Shown piece after piece: positions 36,732 to 43,873 of a stretch of DNA of 64,000 bases. The position numbers and the translations under genes are program-made. The notes beneath the pieces were generated by a model. It was not told the DNA's origin and did not search any database. It worked only from the letters and a program-made list of their open reading frames with translations. Every line of letters begins with the position of its first letter. Position 1 is the first letter of the stretch. The stretch is from assembly GCA_023379005.1 (NCBI GenBank), contig JAMCTG010000001.1, forward strand, positions 17,521-81,520, in the 5' to 3' direction. Source of the DNA: Candidatus Babelota bacterium (GTDB taxonomy: Bacteria > Babelota > Babeliae > Babelales > Babelaceae).

Positions 36732-37074
36732 AAAAATTATTTTAACTTCATTAATATTAGTTAATGCAACTCAAGCAATATCTTGGAAACAAGGTGTTGG
36801 TTTAGGTGCGGCATCTTTTGGTGCATCAAAACTTATTAATACTTTAACACCAAAAATTGATTATTTAAAAAATAATAAAGAGTTAGTACAAAAGTTTTCA
36901 AAAATTTTAGAAGTTGGTGGGTTAGCAACAATCTGCGCAACACTATTAAAAAGTACATATAGCAATTATCAATTGCACGGACAAATGTCTATACCAAATG
37001 CAATACGAGGTATAGCAGGATTTGCAACACTGGCTTATATGATTAAAAATTATTCGCCGAATTTAAGTAAGTAA
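36725..37074 (+). pseudogene. Frameshifted small exported membrane protein (array member, A7 run)
   Basis: A strong Shine-Dalgarno (AAGGAG, 6-nt spacing) precedes an ATG, but the frame stops after six codons (ATG TTA AAA AAA TTA TTT TAA). One extra A in the run of seven restores a full gene of about 116 codons: MLKKIILTSLILVNATQA as signal peptide, then a hydrophobic Gly/Ala-rich region and a polar middle, ending YMIKNYSPNLSK. The shifted frame stays open to the TAA at 37072-37074. Either a recent one-base deletion, a sequencing error, phase variation, or slippage on the A-run that yields some full-length product. Confidence 0.8.
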
Positions 37075-37096
37075 TTTTATAAAAAAATGGATGGTT

Positions 37097-37411
37097 ATGA
37101 AAAAATTATTATTAAGTTTACTTTTAATTTTCGGATTCCAGCAATATACAATTTGCGCTGATATGACATCTGTCGGAACATCCATAACAAATAAAATGTT
37201 AGGATATGTACCTGGTGCAATAATAGGTTGCGGCCTAATATTAGTAGGTTTCGAAACATGGTATCAACATGTTATAACGAGCGGAAAATTGCCATTCAGT
37301 GTTATTAATTATGAAGAATCAAAAGATTGTCAAAGAATAGGAGCGAAGCTCGCAATTTTAGGTGGACTTTTATTAGTATTAGCCCACAAATATTTAGACA
37401 TTAAACAATAA
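37097..37411 (+). CDS. Small exported membrane protein (array)
   Basis: 104 residues. Signal peptide (MKKLLLSLLLIFGFQQYTICA), hydrophobic Gly-rich helix (YVPGAIIGCGLILVGFETWY), polar loop, then a second helix (GAKLAILGGLLLVLAHKYL). The leader is AAATGGATGGTT, a degraded form of the array's AAATGGAGGTTATT, so translation may be weaker than for its neighbours. Function unknown. Confidence 0.73.
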   Translation: MKKLLLSLLLIFGFQQYTICADMTSVGTSITNKMLGYVPGAIIGCGLILVGFETWYQHVITSGKLPFSVINYEESKDCQRIGAKLAILGGLLLVLAHKYLDIKQ

Positions 37412-37430
37412 TTCGTAAATGGAGGTTATT

Positions 37431-37832
37431 GTGAAGAAATTATTATTAATATTATCTCTTTTAGGGATTTATTCAGTTAATTGTAATCCGGATAAAACAG
37501 CTCTTTATTCAGATGCATTAAGAGGAGCTGGTGCAGCAGCTGTATTATATGGTTCAATATTTGTTGGTGTTGGAACTATGTCAGCAAGAAATTATATAAA
37601 AATTAAAGATCAGTCATTGGCAGTAAAAATTAGTACACCAAAAGATCTGGTTTCGATAAACACTAATGAACCAAAAAATTTAGCTTCAGTTACTAGTGGA
37701 ATTGATAGTTGTCAAGAAATACAAACTCAGCAAGCAAAAAAAAGAGCTAAAACAGAACTTGCGATTGGATATACATCTTTATTTTTAGGTGGTTCTGCAA
37801 TAATGCTTAGTTCAAAAATGGTTCAAAAATAA
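37431..37832 (+). CDS. Small exported membrane protein with GTG start (array)
   Basis: 133 residues starting at GTG, in exactly the position the other array genes have ATG after AAATGGAGGTTATT; the upstream in-frame ATG lies within that Shine-Dalgarno. Signal peptide (VKKLLLILSLLGIYSVNC), a hydrophobic helix (ALRGAGAAAVLYGSIFVGVG), a long polar loop and a second helix (ELAIGYTSLFLGGSAIMLS). The C18 after NC could be lipidated, but the motif is weak. Function unknown. Confidence 0.73.
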   Translation: MKKLLLILSLLGIYSVNCNPDKTALYSDALRGAGAAAVLYGSIFVGVGTMSARNYIKIKDQSLAVKISTPKDLVSINTNEPKNLASVTSGIDSCQEIQTQQAKKRAKTELAIGYTSLFLGGSAIMLSSKMVQK

Positions 37833-37855
37833 AATAATTTTAAATGGTGGTTATT

Positions 37856-38182
37856 ATGAAAAACATATTTTATAAATTATTACTTTCTGCATGTATTTTA
37901 TTTAATACACAAAATGCATTGGCGGCAAATAATGCTTCATATATGTTCTCGGTTTTTGGAATATCAGTTGCTACATTAGCAGCTACTGTTTTCAAAAAAT
38001 CTAGCGCACATTTTAATAATGCCATAAATTTTGTAACAGACCCTAGAAATGTAAATAATATTCGTCCAAATATAAGTAATTTTGATTTTATAATGGCAAG
38101 AAATTTTACAATTGTAACTTTAAGTACTTGCGCATTAATTGTGCTTGGATCTTTTAACAAGATTTTGAGCGGAGGAAAATAA
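37856..38182 (+). CDS. Small exported membrane protein (array)
   Basis: 108 residues after AAATGGTGGTTATT. Signal peptide ends NALA, then a hydrophobic helix (YMFSVFGISVATLAATVF), polar middle with Asn clusters, and a second helix (FTIVTLSTCALIVLGSF). It abuts the next gene with no gap. Function unknown. Confidence 0.73.
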   Translation: MKNIFYKLLLSACILFNTQNALAANNASYMFSVFGISVATLAATVFKKSSAHFNNAINFVTDPRNVNNIRPNISNFDFIMARNFTIVTLSTCALIVLGSFNKILSGGK

Positions 38183-38542
38183 ATGAAATTTATAAATAAA
38201 ATATTTTTATTTTTAGGACTAGTTATTGTTTCTATGCAACCAGTTAAAGCTATTGATGTTGAAACTATAAAACAGCCAACTTATGCCGCTAGTGCAGCAA
38301 TTTATGGTGCTGTATGTTGTGGTGCAGCTGGTATTGTCCAAGCATGTAGAGCGGCTAGTTATTGTTTGCCAAAATCTTTCATTATAAATAATCCATCAAT
38401 AAAGATTGCAAAGTCTCCAATAACATTACTATATGCTCCAGGAGAATCTGCAACTATGTTTAGAAAAAACTTTGGCGAAGCAGTGTTGTGCGGTGTTGCT
38501 GCCTACGGATTATACGCATTGTCAAAATATTTTAATAAATAA
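38183..38542 (+). CDS. Small exported membrane protein (array; pair with 34.63 kb)
   Basis: 119 residues: MKFINKIFLFLGLVIVSMQPVKA signal peptide region, YGAVCCGAAGIVQACRAASY, then FRKNFGEAVLCGVAAYGLYAL. Its similarity to the gene at 34633 runs along the whole length, with a small insertion in the middle. GGAGG lies seven nt before the ATG. The paired cysteines (CC) are conserved in both copies and could form a disulfide or metal site. Function unknown. Confidence 0.75.
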   Translation: MKFINKIFLFLGLVIVSMQPVKAIDVETIKQPTYAASAAIYGAVCCGAAGIVQACRAASYCLPKSFIINNPSIKIAKSPITLLYAPGESATMFRKNFGEAVLCGVAAYGLYALSKYFNK

Positions 38543-38558
38543 GAAAAACAGAAAATAT

Positions 38559-39005
38559 ATGAATAAATTACTAAAAATGCTATTTGTTATAGGCCTTATC
38601 GTTTGCCCGAAACAAGGAAATGCTATAGAATTGAATATTGTTAATACCATTAACGAAAAAACAATCATCAATTTAATACCTCTTGCAATGATCTCTTTTG
38701 GCATATATCAGATGATAAAAAATCAAATACATCCAGTTCATATTTTGTACCCACATTCATCAAAAAATAACATCAATAATTTATGGACAGGTCACGATAA
38801 CTATGCAAAAGACAAAAAAAGAATTGAATCCGACTTCGCTAAAGCTTCGACGGACAGGGAAATAGAAACAAATAAATTTGATAATTCAGATATTAAAAAT
38901 GCTTCTTCATTTTGTGGAATCCCAAAAGAATGGGAACCCCAAATAGAAGAACGAGATGATTCTCACATGAATTATCTTTATAGATTCGAAAATTTATATA
39001 TTTAA
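38559..39005 (+). CDS. Small exported protein with an in-frame repeat insertion (array)
   Basis: 148 residues from MNKLLKMLFVIGLIVCPKQGNA (signal peptide) through a hydrophobic helix (INLIPLAMISFGIYQMI) to a polar, probably disordered C-terminus. Codons for DFAKASTDRE within that tail are supplied by a GC-richer palindromic repeat (38831-38859) that also occurs between genes. No Shine-Dalgarno of the array type is visible before this ATG. A longer reading would overlap the previous gene and is rejected. Function unknown. Confidence 0.65.
   Translation: MNKLLKMLFVIGLIVCPKQGNAIELNIVNTINEKTIINLIPLAMISFGIYQMIKNQIHPVHILYPHSSKNNINNLWTGHDNYAKDKKRIESDFAKASTDREIETNKFDNSDIKNASSFCGIPKEWEPQIEERDDSHMNYLYRFENLYI
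38831..38859. repeat. Palindromic repeat inserted in frame in a coding gene
   Basis: CGACTTCGCTAAAGCTTCG followed by ACGGACAGG. The core CTTCGCTAAAGCT matches the intergenic copy at about 12640 and, inverted, the copy inside the gene at 59.1 kb. Base composition contrasts with the AT-rich flanks. Confidence 0.75.
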
Positions 39006-39018
39006 CAGAAAGCACTTT

Positions 39019-39393
39019 ATGAAACGTATACTTTTATCACTTTTACTTTTAGTCCCAGCAACAAATCTTTTTGCAGAAAAAAAAGAAAAAAAGAGACAAT
39101 CAACTGGTGCAATTATTTCAAAAACTATTATCGGTTTAGCAGCATTGGGATGTTCAATTTATGCTGGAAACAAGGCTTATGAAATTGCTCAACAACACCC
39201 ATTCTTTGGAACAACTTATTGGGCAAGAGCAAAAGGAAAAGGGCTAAAAATATTCTCAGGAATAGATCCAGATTTAGATGAATCTATGCAAAATTATGTC
39301 ATTGAAAAAACTTTACCTCTAATTTGTTGGGGTGGTGGCAGTATTTTATCTGCAATTGTTGGATTAAAATATCTTTCAAGCGCAACTGAATAA
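39019..39393 (+). CDS. Small exported membrane protein (array; pair with next gene)
   Basis: 124 residues. Signal peptide (MKRILLSLLLLVPATNLFA), a Lys/Glu-rich stretch, hydrophobic helix (TIIGLAALGCSIYAGNKAY), soluble middle with HPFFGTTYW, and C-terminal helix (ICWGGGSILSAIVGLKYL). The following gene is a clear paralogue. Function unknown. Confidence 0.75.
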   Translation: MKRILLSLLLLVPATNLFAEKKEKKRQSTGAIISKTIIGLAALGCSIYAGNKAYEIAQQHPFFGTTYWARAKGKGLKIFSGIDPDLDESMQNYVIEKTLPLICWGGGSILSAIVGLKYLSSATE

Positions 39394-39432
39394 AATTTTA
39401 AATTCATATTCCTAGATAAATGGAGGTTATAT

Positions 39433-39828
39433 ATGAAACGTTTACTTTTATCTTTATTACTTTTGGTTCCTGCAACAAATATGTTTGCAGAACAACCACA
39501 AAAAAAAGAACAATCATTAAAATCTGTTGTTGCTAAAACAGCTCTTGGTGTAGGCGCATTAGCATTTTCAGCTTATGCTGGATATAAAGCTTATTCTCTT
39601 TATCAAGAAGATCCGATTTTTACACCAACAATTAAAGGCAAAGTTGCTGACTTTATAGCATGGTTTGGCGACAGATCTGCTAATGAACGTTATAATTTAA
39701 CGCAAATGTTAAAAAATTATAAAAATAACTATGGAAAAAGGATATTAAAACCAATAGTTGCTTGGGGCGCAGCAAGTTATGCATCAGCAGTACTTGGTTT
39801 AGTTTGTCTTTTTAGAGCAGCACAGTAA
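39433..39828 (+). CDS. Small exported membrane protein (array; pair with previous gene)
   Basis: 131 residues: MKRLLLSLLLLVPATNMFA signal, hydrophobic helix (TALGVGALAFSAYAGYKAY), soluble middle, C-terminal helix (IVAWGAASYASAVLGLVCL). The two ends match the preceding protein closely and the middle has diverged, suggesting that the soluble loop is what changes between paralogues. TGGAGGTTATAT precedes the ATG. Its TAA is immediately followed by the reading frame of the macrodomain gene. Confidence 0.75.
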   Translation: MKRLLLSLLLLVPATNMFAEQPQKKEQSLKSVVAKTALGVGALAFSAYAGYKAYSLYQEDPIFTPTIKGKVADFIAWFGDRSANERYNLTQMLKNYKNNYGKRILKPIVAWGAASYASAVLGLVCLFRAAQ

Positions 39829-40453
39829 AAAACTTATATTTCCAATTATTTTAATAACTTGTGTACAAGCACAAGCATTATTTTTCAATGGAACTAGAAT
39901 AATTATAAAAAATGGCAATATTGTTGAACAACCAGTTCAAGCTATTGTTAATGCTGCAAATAAAACTTTAATTGGTTCTGCAGGAGTCGCAAAAGTAATT
40001 CAAGATGCTGCAGGAAATGATTTAATTGAATGCTTAAAAAATATCCCTGAAAATAATGGAATTAGATGCGAAGTTGGTCAAGCAAAATTGACTCCAGCAT
40101 TTAATTTAGAACAAAATGGAATAAAATATATTATTCATACAGTTGGACCAAATCTTGCAATAGATGAAGAAAAAAACAATAAAGAAAAATTAATTGCAGA
40201 TGCTTACAGAAATAGTTTGCAACTTGCAGCTGAAAATAACATTACTTCTATTGCTTTTCCAGCAATTAGCGCTGCAATTTTTGGATATGATATTAAGATT
40301 TCAGCCCCGATTGTTATTGACACGGTTATAGGTTTTCTTGAAGAAAATCCGGGGAAATTTAAAGAAATTTATTTTGTTTTTTATAATAATGATGATGCAA
40401 TAAAATTGTATTCGGATCTTTTTCAATATTTTATAAAATCTATAAAACAATAA
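39827..40453 (+). CDS. Exported macrodomain (ADP-ribose-binding) protein, start codon not identifiable
   Basis: The open frame reads KKLIFPIILITCVQAQALFF, a plausible signal peptide, then a macrodomain: GNIVEQPVQAIVNAANKTL, GSAGVAKVIQDAAG, a Cys-poor middle, GIKYIIHTVGPN, AYRNSLQLAAENNITSIAFP and AISAAIFGYD. These are the ADP-ribose-binding loops of the family; loop 1 is GSAG rather than GGGG and loop 2 lacks the usual STG. There is no ATG, GTG or TTG before the signal peptide: the sequence is CAG TAA AAA AAC, as if 2-3 bases of a TAATG-type junction had been lost. The first in-frame TTG, at 40088, would discard half the domain. Confidence 0.8.
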   Translation, partial: KKLIFPIILITCVQAQALFFNGTRIIIKNGNIVEQPVQAIVNAANKTLIGSAGVAKVIQDAAGNDLIECLKNIPENNGIRCEVGQAKLTPAFNLEQNGIKYIIHTVGPNLAIDEEKNNKEKLIADAYRNSLQLAAENNITSIAFPAISAAIFGYDIKISAPIVIDTVIGFLEENPGKFKEIYFVFYNNDDAIKLYSDLFQYFIKSIKQ

Positions 40454-40475
40454 AATAATTTAAATTCTTTTTTTT

Positions 40476-40802
40476 GCCATCTTTGTTCGCACAAAGATCG
40501 GCGAGAAATGCGGCAACTTTCCCTTGCATCCCTTAACGTTTTTAAAAGCCAACCATTCGCCTCATATAAATCAAACATTATAATTTATAAGTAAAAAGTT
40601 CGGCTCAGATTGTCGTAAAAACTATATGACTTTAAGGGCTGCATTTGTATTTTATAGTTTCATAAACTTACCTAATGAAAGTCCGGTAGCTTTTCCTGAC
40701 CGTGAGCCGCAGGCGAATGGGCTGCATTAAAGCGGGAGAGCGATCCAACAGCATGTTGGTGCCCTTTTAGTTAAGATGTTTTGGGCAAGCAAAACATCTT
40801 AG
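40476..40802. ncRNA. Candidate structured noncoding RNA, unknown family
   Basis: This 450-nt gene-free stretch is visibly richer in G and C than its surroundings and folds in a nested way. CCATTCGCCT (40553-40562) pairs perfectly with AGGCGAATGG (40711-40720). Inside it GGCTCA (40602-40607) pairs with TGAGCC (40703-40708), enclosing hairpins AAACTATA/TATAGTTT (40619-40659) and CGGT/ACCG. Outside it CTTTCCC (40517-40523) pairs with GGGAGAG (40734-40740). Separate hairpins flank both ends: ATCTTTGT/ACAAAGAT (40479-40498), CCAACA/TGTTGG (40745-40759) and a 12-bp stem at 40772-40801. Strand is uncertain. I could not match it to tmRNA, 6S, SRP RNA or a named riboswitch. 40803-40904 holds nothing I recognise. 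Confidence 0.6.
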
Positions 40803-40904
40803 AAAAAAAGATTTGGAAAATTGCAAAGATTATCGAAAGAATTTAATTTAATTGATATATAATATTTGTTATTATTTTATAAATTTTTTGTCAAAAATAA
40901 AACA

Positions 40905-41102
40905 ATGAATAAAAGACCAACTTTTGAAGAATTTAAAAAAGAAGCTATGAAAGATGAAGAATTAAGAGCTGAATATGAATCACTGCGGCCAGAATTTGAG
41001 TTGCTTGAAAAGTTTATTAGAGCAAGAAAAAAATTATCGAAAATAGCAGATGCATTAGGATATTCAATCAAAATTTCTTTAGAGCCAAAAAAACGCAGAT
41101 AA
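40905..41102 (+). CDS. HigA/XRE-type antitoxin remnant lacking its helix-turn-helix
   Basis: 65 residues. The N-terminal part (TFEEFKKEAMKDEELRAEYE then SLRPEFELLEKFIRARK) matches the leader helix of HigA-like XRE antitoxins, and the end (KIADALGYSIKISLEPK) matches their C-terminal segment. In the family about 35 residues forming the DNA-binding HTH lie between these two parts; here ARKKLS joins directly to KIADALGY. The frame is preserved, so this is an internal deletion rather than a frameshift. There is no toxin (HigB/RelE-like) gene beside it. Start is the ATG at 40905; no Shine-Dalgarno is evident. Confidence 0.7.
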   Translation: MNKRPTFEEFKKEAMKDEELRAEYESLRPEFELLEKFIRARKKLSKIADALGYSIKISLEPKKRR

Positions 41103-41116
41103 GTTCTTAAGACAAT

Positions 41117-41220
41117 TTACTTAGCTATTGCATCGAGCAAAATCTTAACATCACCATTCTGATACAAAATTTTATACAGGGCTTGTGAAATTGAAAAATT
41201 ATTCACAAGTGCTTTTTTGT
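41117..41220 (-). pseudogene. Fragment of gpsA 3' end (first copy)
   Basis: On the minus strand this encodes NKKALVNNFSISQALYKILYQ followed by NGDVKILLDAIAK and a stop. It is nearly identical to the C-terminus of the intact gpsA at 43.87 kb. Nothing upstream continues the gene. It lies just after the antitoxin remnant and just before the first ankyrin gene, in the same relative position that gpsA occupies after the second one. Confidence 0.9.
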
Positions 41221-41327
41221 TTTTTAAAAAAATTAATGGATCATTTTCAATTTTTTTATCTATTGAAAAATTATTTAGAGATAAATTACACTAAAAACTA
41301 TAAAAATTGAGATTAAGGAGATTTGTA

Positions 41328-42503
41328 ATGAGCTTATTGTTAGTATGCTTTATTTTATTTTCGTCATCATCTTTTGCTCTAGAACGCAAAATTTCCGCTG
41401 GCAAAGAAGAAATTGGCGAGCCAATGGAAATTGTACCACAAAAAGGAAAACGTAAAGCCGAAGAGGTGGAAGAACTAAAGAAAAAGAAACTAGCTTCTGA
41501 GCAATTTTCATATCTTGAAAACTTACCATGGGATAAGCTCATTGAAATTATCGATCATGCTGTTGATCCTCTTATCGATAAAATTCAATCACTTGAAAAA
41601 CAACTTCTTGAATTTAAGGCCTCTGCTAAAAAAGAAAGTTCAAAAGCTTTAAAAGCAGAACTTCAAATGTTAAGTTCTATTTATGAGGTCATTAGTGAAT
41701 TAATTGTATTTCGTTCTTATTTTATATCAACAAGTAAAAAATTTTCGGAAGCAAAAAGTTATATTGATACAAAAATTGTACGAGCAGTCAGAAATATTAA
41801 TCAATCAATTAAAAATAACTTTCTTGGATTTGCTATTTTTGATGATAATGAATCTGCAATTTCTTTATTAATTCAAGCTGGGGCAAATCCCAATGCTGAA
41901 GTTATTATCCCCGGAATACAATTTGATATAGGCACAAGTTTTGAGACCGTATATCCAGTTACTTTGGCAGTATATCGCAACTCTATTCCTATGTTACAAC
42001 TTTTAATAAAAAAAGGTGCAATAATTGCTCAACGAGAACAAGAATTAGAATCAAGAAAAAATTTATTATATATTGCGGCTTATAAAAATTATCTTGATAT
42101 GGCAAAATTTCTTATTGAAAAACTAAAATTAAACCCAAGTACTCCTGAAGATACATATGGTAAAACTCCGCTACATATAGCAGCTGAAAAAAATTTTCTA
42201 GAAATGGCAAAATTTCTTGCGCAACATAAAGTAAATGTAAATGCCCAAGAAAAATATGATAAACGTACTCCATTAGTACGTGCTGCTTATTCAGCAAATA
42301 AAGATATGGTACAAATTCTACTTGAAAATGGTGCCAATCCCAATCCTGAATTTATAATACATGGAACGGGAACTGTATCACTTCTTCCTGCAATTGAAGA
42401 TTATATAATTAATAGGCCTAGTAGCTATATATTAAGGCATCCAGAAAAAAAACAAATTTACATAGAAATTATTGAATTGTTAAAAAAATATGGCGAAAAG
42501 TGA
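41328..42503 (+). CDS. Exported ankyrin-repeat protein (tandem copy 1)
   Basis: 391 residues: signal peptide (MSLLLVCFILFSSSSFA), charged linker, an N-terminal helical domain opening LENLPWDKLIEIIDHAVDPL, coiled coil, and about five ankyrin repeats from roughly residue 170 (NESAISLLIQAGANPNA, LLIKKGAIIAQRE, GKTPLHIAAEKNFLEMAKFL, RTPLVRAAYSANKDMVQILL). The start is the ATG with AAGGAG upstream. It is paralogous along its whole length to the next gene. Likely protein-binding, outside the cytoplasm; target unknown. Confidence 0.87.
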   Translation: MSLLLVCFILFSSSSFALERKISAGKEEIGEPMEIVPQKGKRKAEEVEELKKKKLASEQFSYLENLPWDKLIEIIDHAVDPLIDKIQSLEKQLLEFKASAKKESSKALKAELQMLSSIYEVISELIVFRSYFISTSKKFSEAKSYIDTKIVRAVRNINQSIKNNFLGFAIFDDNESAISLLIQAGANPNAEVIIPGIQFDIGTSFETVYPVTLAVYRNSIPMLQLLIKKGAIIAQREQELESRKNLLYIAAYKNYLDMAKFLIEKLKLNPSTPEDTYGKTPLHIAAEKNFLEMAKFLAQHKVNVNAQEKYDKRTPLVRAAYSANKDMVQILLENGANPNPEFIIHGTGTVSLLPAIEDYIINRPSSYILRHPEKKQIYIEIIELLKKYGEK

Positions 42504-42521
42504 TTAAAAGTTAAGTAAGAA

Positions 42522-42626
42522 TTATTTTGCAATAGCATCTAAAAGAACTTTTACATCACCATTCTGATACAAAATTTTATACAGGGCTTGTGAAATTGAA
42601 AAATTATTCACAAGTACTTTTTTGGT
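42522..42626 (-). pseudogene. Fragment of gpsA 3' end (second copy)
   Basis: The minus strand again encodes VNNFSISQALYKILYQNGDV and the rest of the GpsA C-terminus, stop included, with a handful of substitutions relative to the intact gene. It separates the two ankyrin copies. With the copy at 41.12 kb it shows that the duplicated unit comprised an ankyrin gene plus about 105 nt of the converging gpsA. Confidence 0.9.
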
Positions 42627-42704
42627 TTCAAAAAAAATTCAAACATTGACAAATCTATTTGAAACCAATCATTTTAAAATTATAAAATTTAGGAGATTTT
42701 TTTA

Positions 42705-43871
42705 ATGAATAAATTATTAATATTCTTATTATTAAATATTTTTTCACCAATATCTTTTGCTGCTGAAGCAGGAAGAAAACCCGCAGGCAAAGAAGAGATC
42801 GTTCAAACAAAGAAACTATCTGCAGTTGAACAATTATCCCATCTTGAAAACTTACCATGGGAAAAAATCTTTGAAATTATCGATCATGCTGTTGATCCTC
42901 TCATTACAGAAATACAAACTAAAGAACAAAATATTCTTAGTAAACTATCTGAAGCAGAAAAATCTTATACAGAAGAAAAGCAGCTAGAGACATTTATTTC
43001 TCATCAACAGTTAAAACCTATTTATGAAATGATTACTAAGCTAGTGGATTTTCGTTCTAATTTCTTAGCAACAAGTAAAAAACTTTCTCAAGCACAAAGT
43101 TATATCGATACAAAAATTGTAAAAGCTATAAGAAAAATTAATCAAAGAATTAAAAATAATCTTCTTGGATTTGCTATTTTTGATGATAATGAATCTGCAA
43201 TTTCTTTATTAATTCAAGCTGGAGCAAATCTAAATGCTCTAATAGTTAGTCCTATAGGGAAATATAGTATAGGAACTGGAGAAAATGTTAGATATAGTGA
43301 TATATTAACTTACCCGCTTTCTTGGGCAGTAATTCGCGGTTCGATTCCTATGGCACAGTTATTAATAAAAAAAGGAGCTAAGGTTCCGACAGCAAAACCA
43401 GGAGAATCTCTTGATATATTACGCAATTTAGTATATCTTGCTGCAGCTAATAATAAGCTAGAAATGCAAAAATTCCTTCTAGATACATTAAGATTAAGAG
43501 CCGATACATCTATAATTCTTGGAATTACACCATTACATATTGCTGCAAATGAAAACTTTTTAGATATGGTAAAACTTCTTCTACAACATAAAACAATGGC
43601 AGATCCTAAAGATAATTATAATAAAACGCCATTAGTACTTGCTGCCTTAAGTGGAAATAAAGATATTGTAGAATTACTTCTTTCCAATGGTGCTGATCCT
43701 AATATTAAAAGTTCAATAAGTTTTGGTGCAGGTTTGACAAGTTATACACAAAATCTTATAGGTGCCCTTTTAAAATTTATTGATTTTAGTCCTGAGATAT
43801 CAAAAGACCCAGCAAAAAAACAAAATTATATGGAAATTATTAATTTACTCAGAGAATATAGGGATAAATAA
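42705..43871 (+). CDS. Exported ankyrin-repeat protein (tandem copy 2)
   Basis: 388 residues: signal peptide ending ISFA, linker, LENLPWEKIFEIIDHAVDPL, coiled coil, then ankyrin repeats (NESAISLLIQAGANLNA, ITPLHIAANENFLDMVKLLL, KTPLVLAALSGNKDIVELLL). Similarity to copy 1 is strongest in the LPW domain and around FAIFDDNESAISLLIQAG, and lower in the exposed repeat loops, as expected if target contacts are diverging. AGGAG precedes the ATG. It converges on gpsA with a 2-nt gap. Confidence 0.87.
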   Translation: MNKLLIFLLLNIFSPISFAAEAGRKPAGKEEIVQTKKLSAVEQLSHLENLPWEKIFEIIDHAVDPLITEIQTKEQNILSKLSEAEKSYTEEKQLETFISHQQLKPIYEMITKLVDFRSNFLATSKKLSQAQSYIDTKIVKAIRKINQRIKNNLLGFAIFDDNESAISLLIQAGANLNALIVSPIGKYSIGTGENVRYSDILTYPLSWAVIRGSIPMAQLLIKKGAKVPTAKPGESLDILRNLVYLAAANNKLEMQKFLLDTLRLRADTSIILGITPLHIAANENFLDMVKLLLQHKTMADPKDNYNKTPLVLAALSGNKDIVELLLSNGADPNIKSSISFGAGLTSYTQNLIGALLKFIDFSPEISKDPAKKQNYMEIINLLREYRDK

Positions 43872-43873
43872 AA

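Noticed and set aside
38433..38558. A 42-codon N-terminal extension of the exported gene at 38559.
   Set aside because: It overlaps the paralogue at 38183 in another frame, while a proper signal peptide begins at ATG 38559.
40088..40453. A 121-residue protein starting at TTG 40088.
   Set aside because: This is only the C-terminal half of the macrodomain; the homologous open frame extends upstream to about 39827, so the TTG start is not credible as the native one.
40772..40801. 12-bp hairpin considered as an intrinsic terminator.
   Set aside because: It is not followed by a U-tract on either strand (GAAAAAAAG on plus, ACTAAAAGG on minus), so I keep it only as part of the structured region.
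40476..40802. tmRNA, 6S RNA, SRP RNA or cobalamin riboswitch for this region.
   Set aside because: No tRNA-like ends, tag ORF, SRP tetraloop/GGAAG motif or B12 box could be found on either strand.
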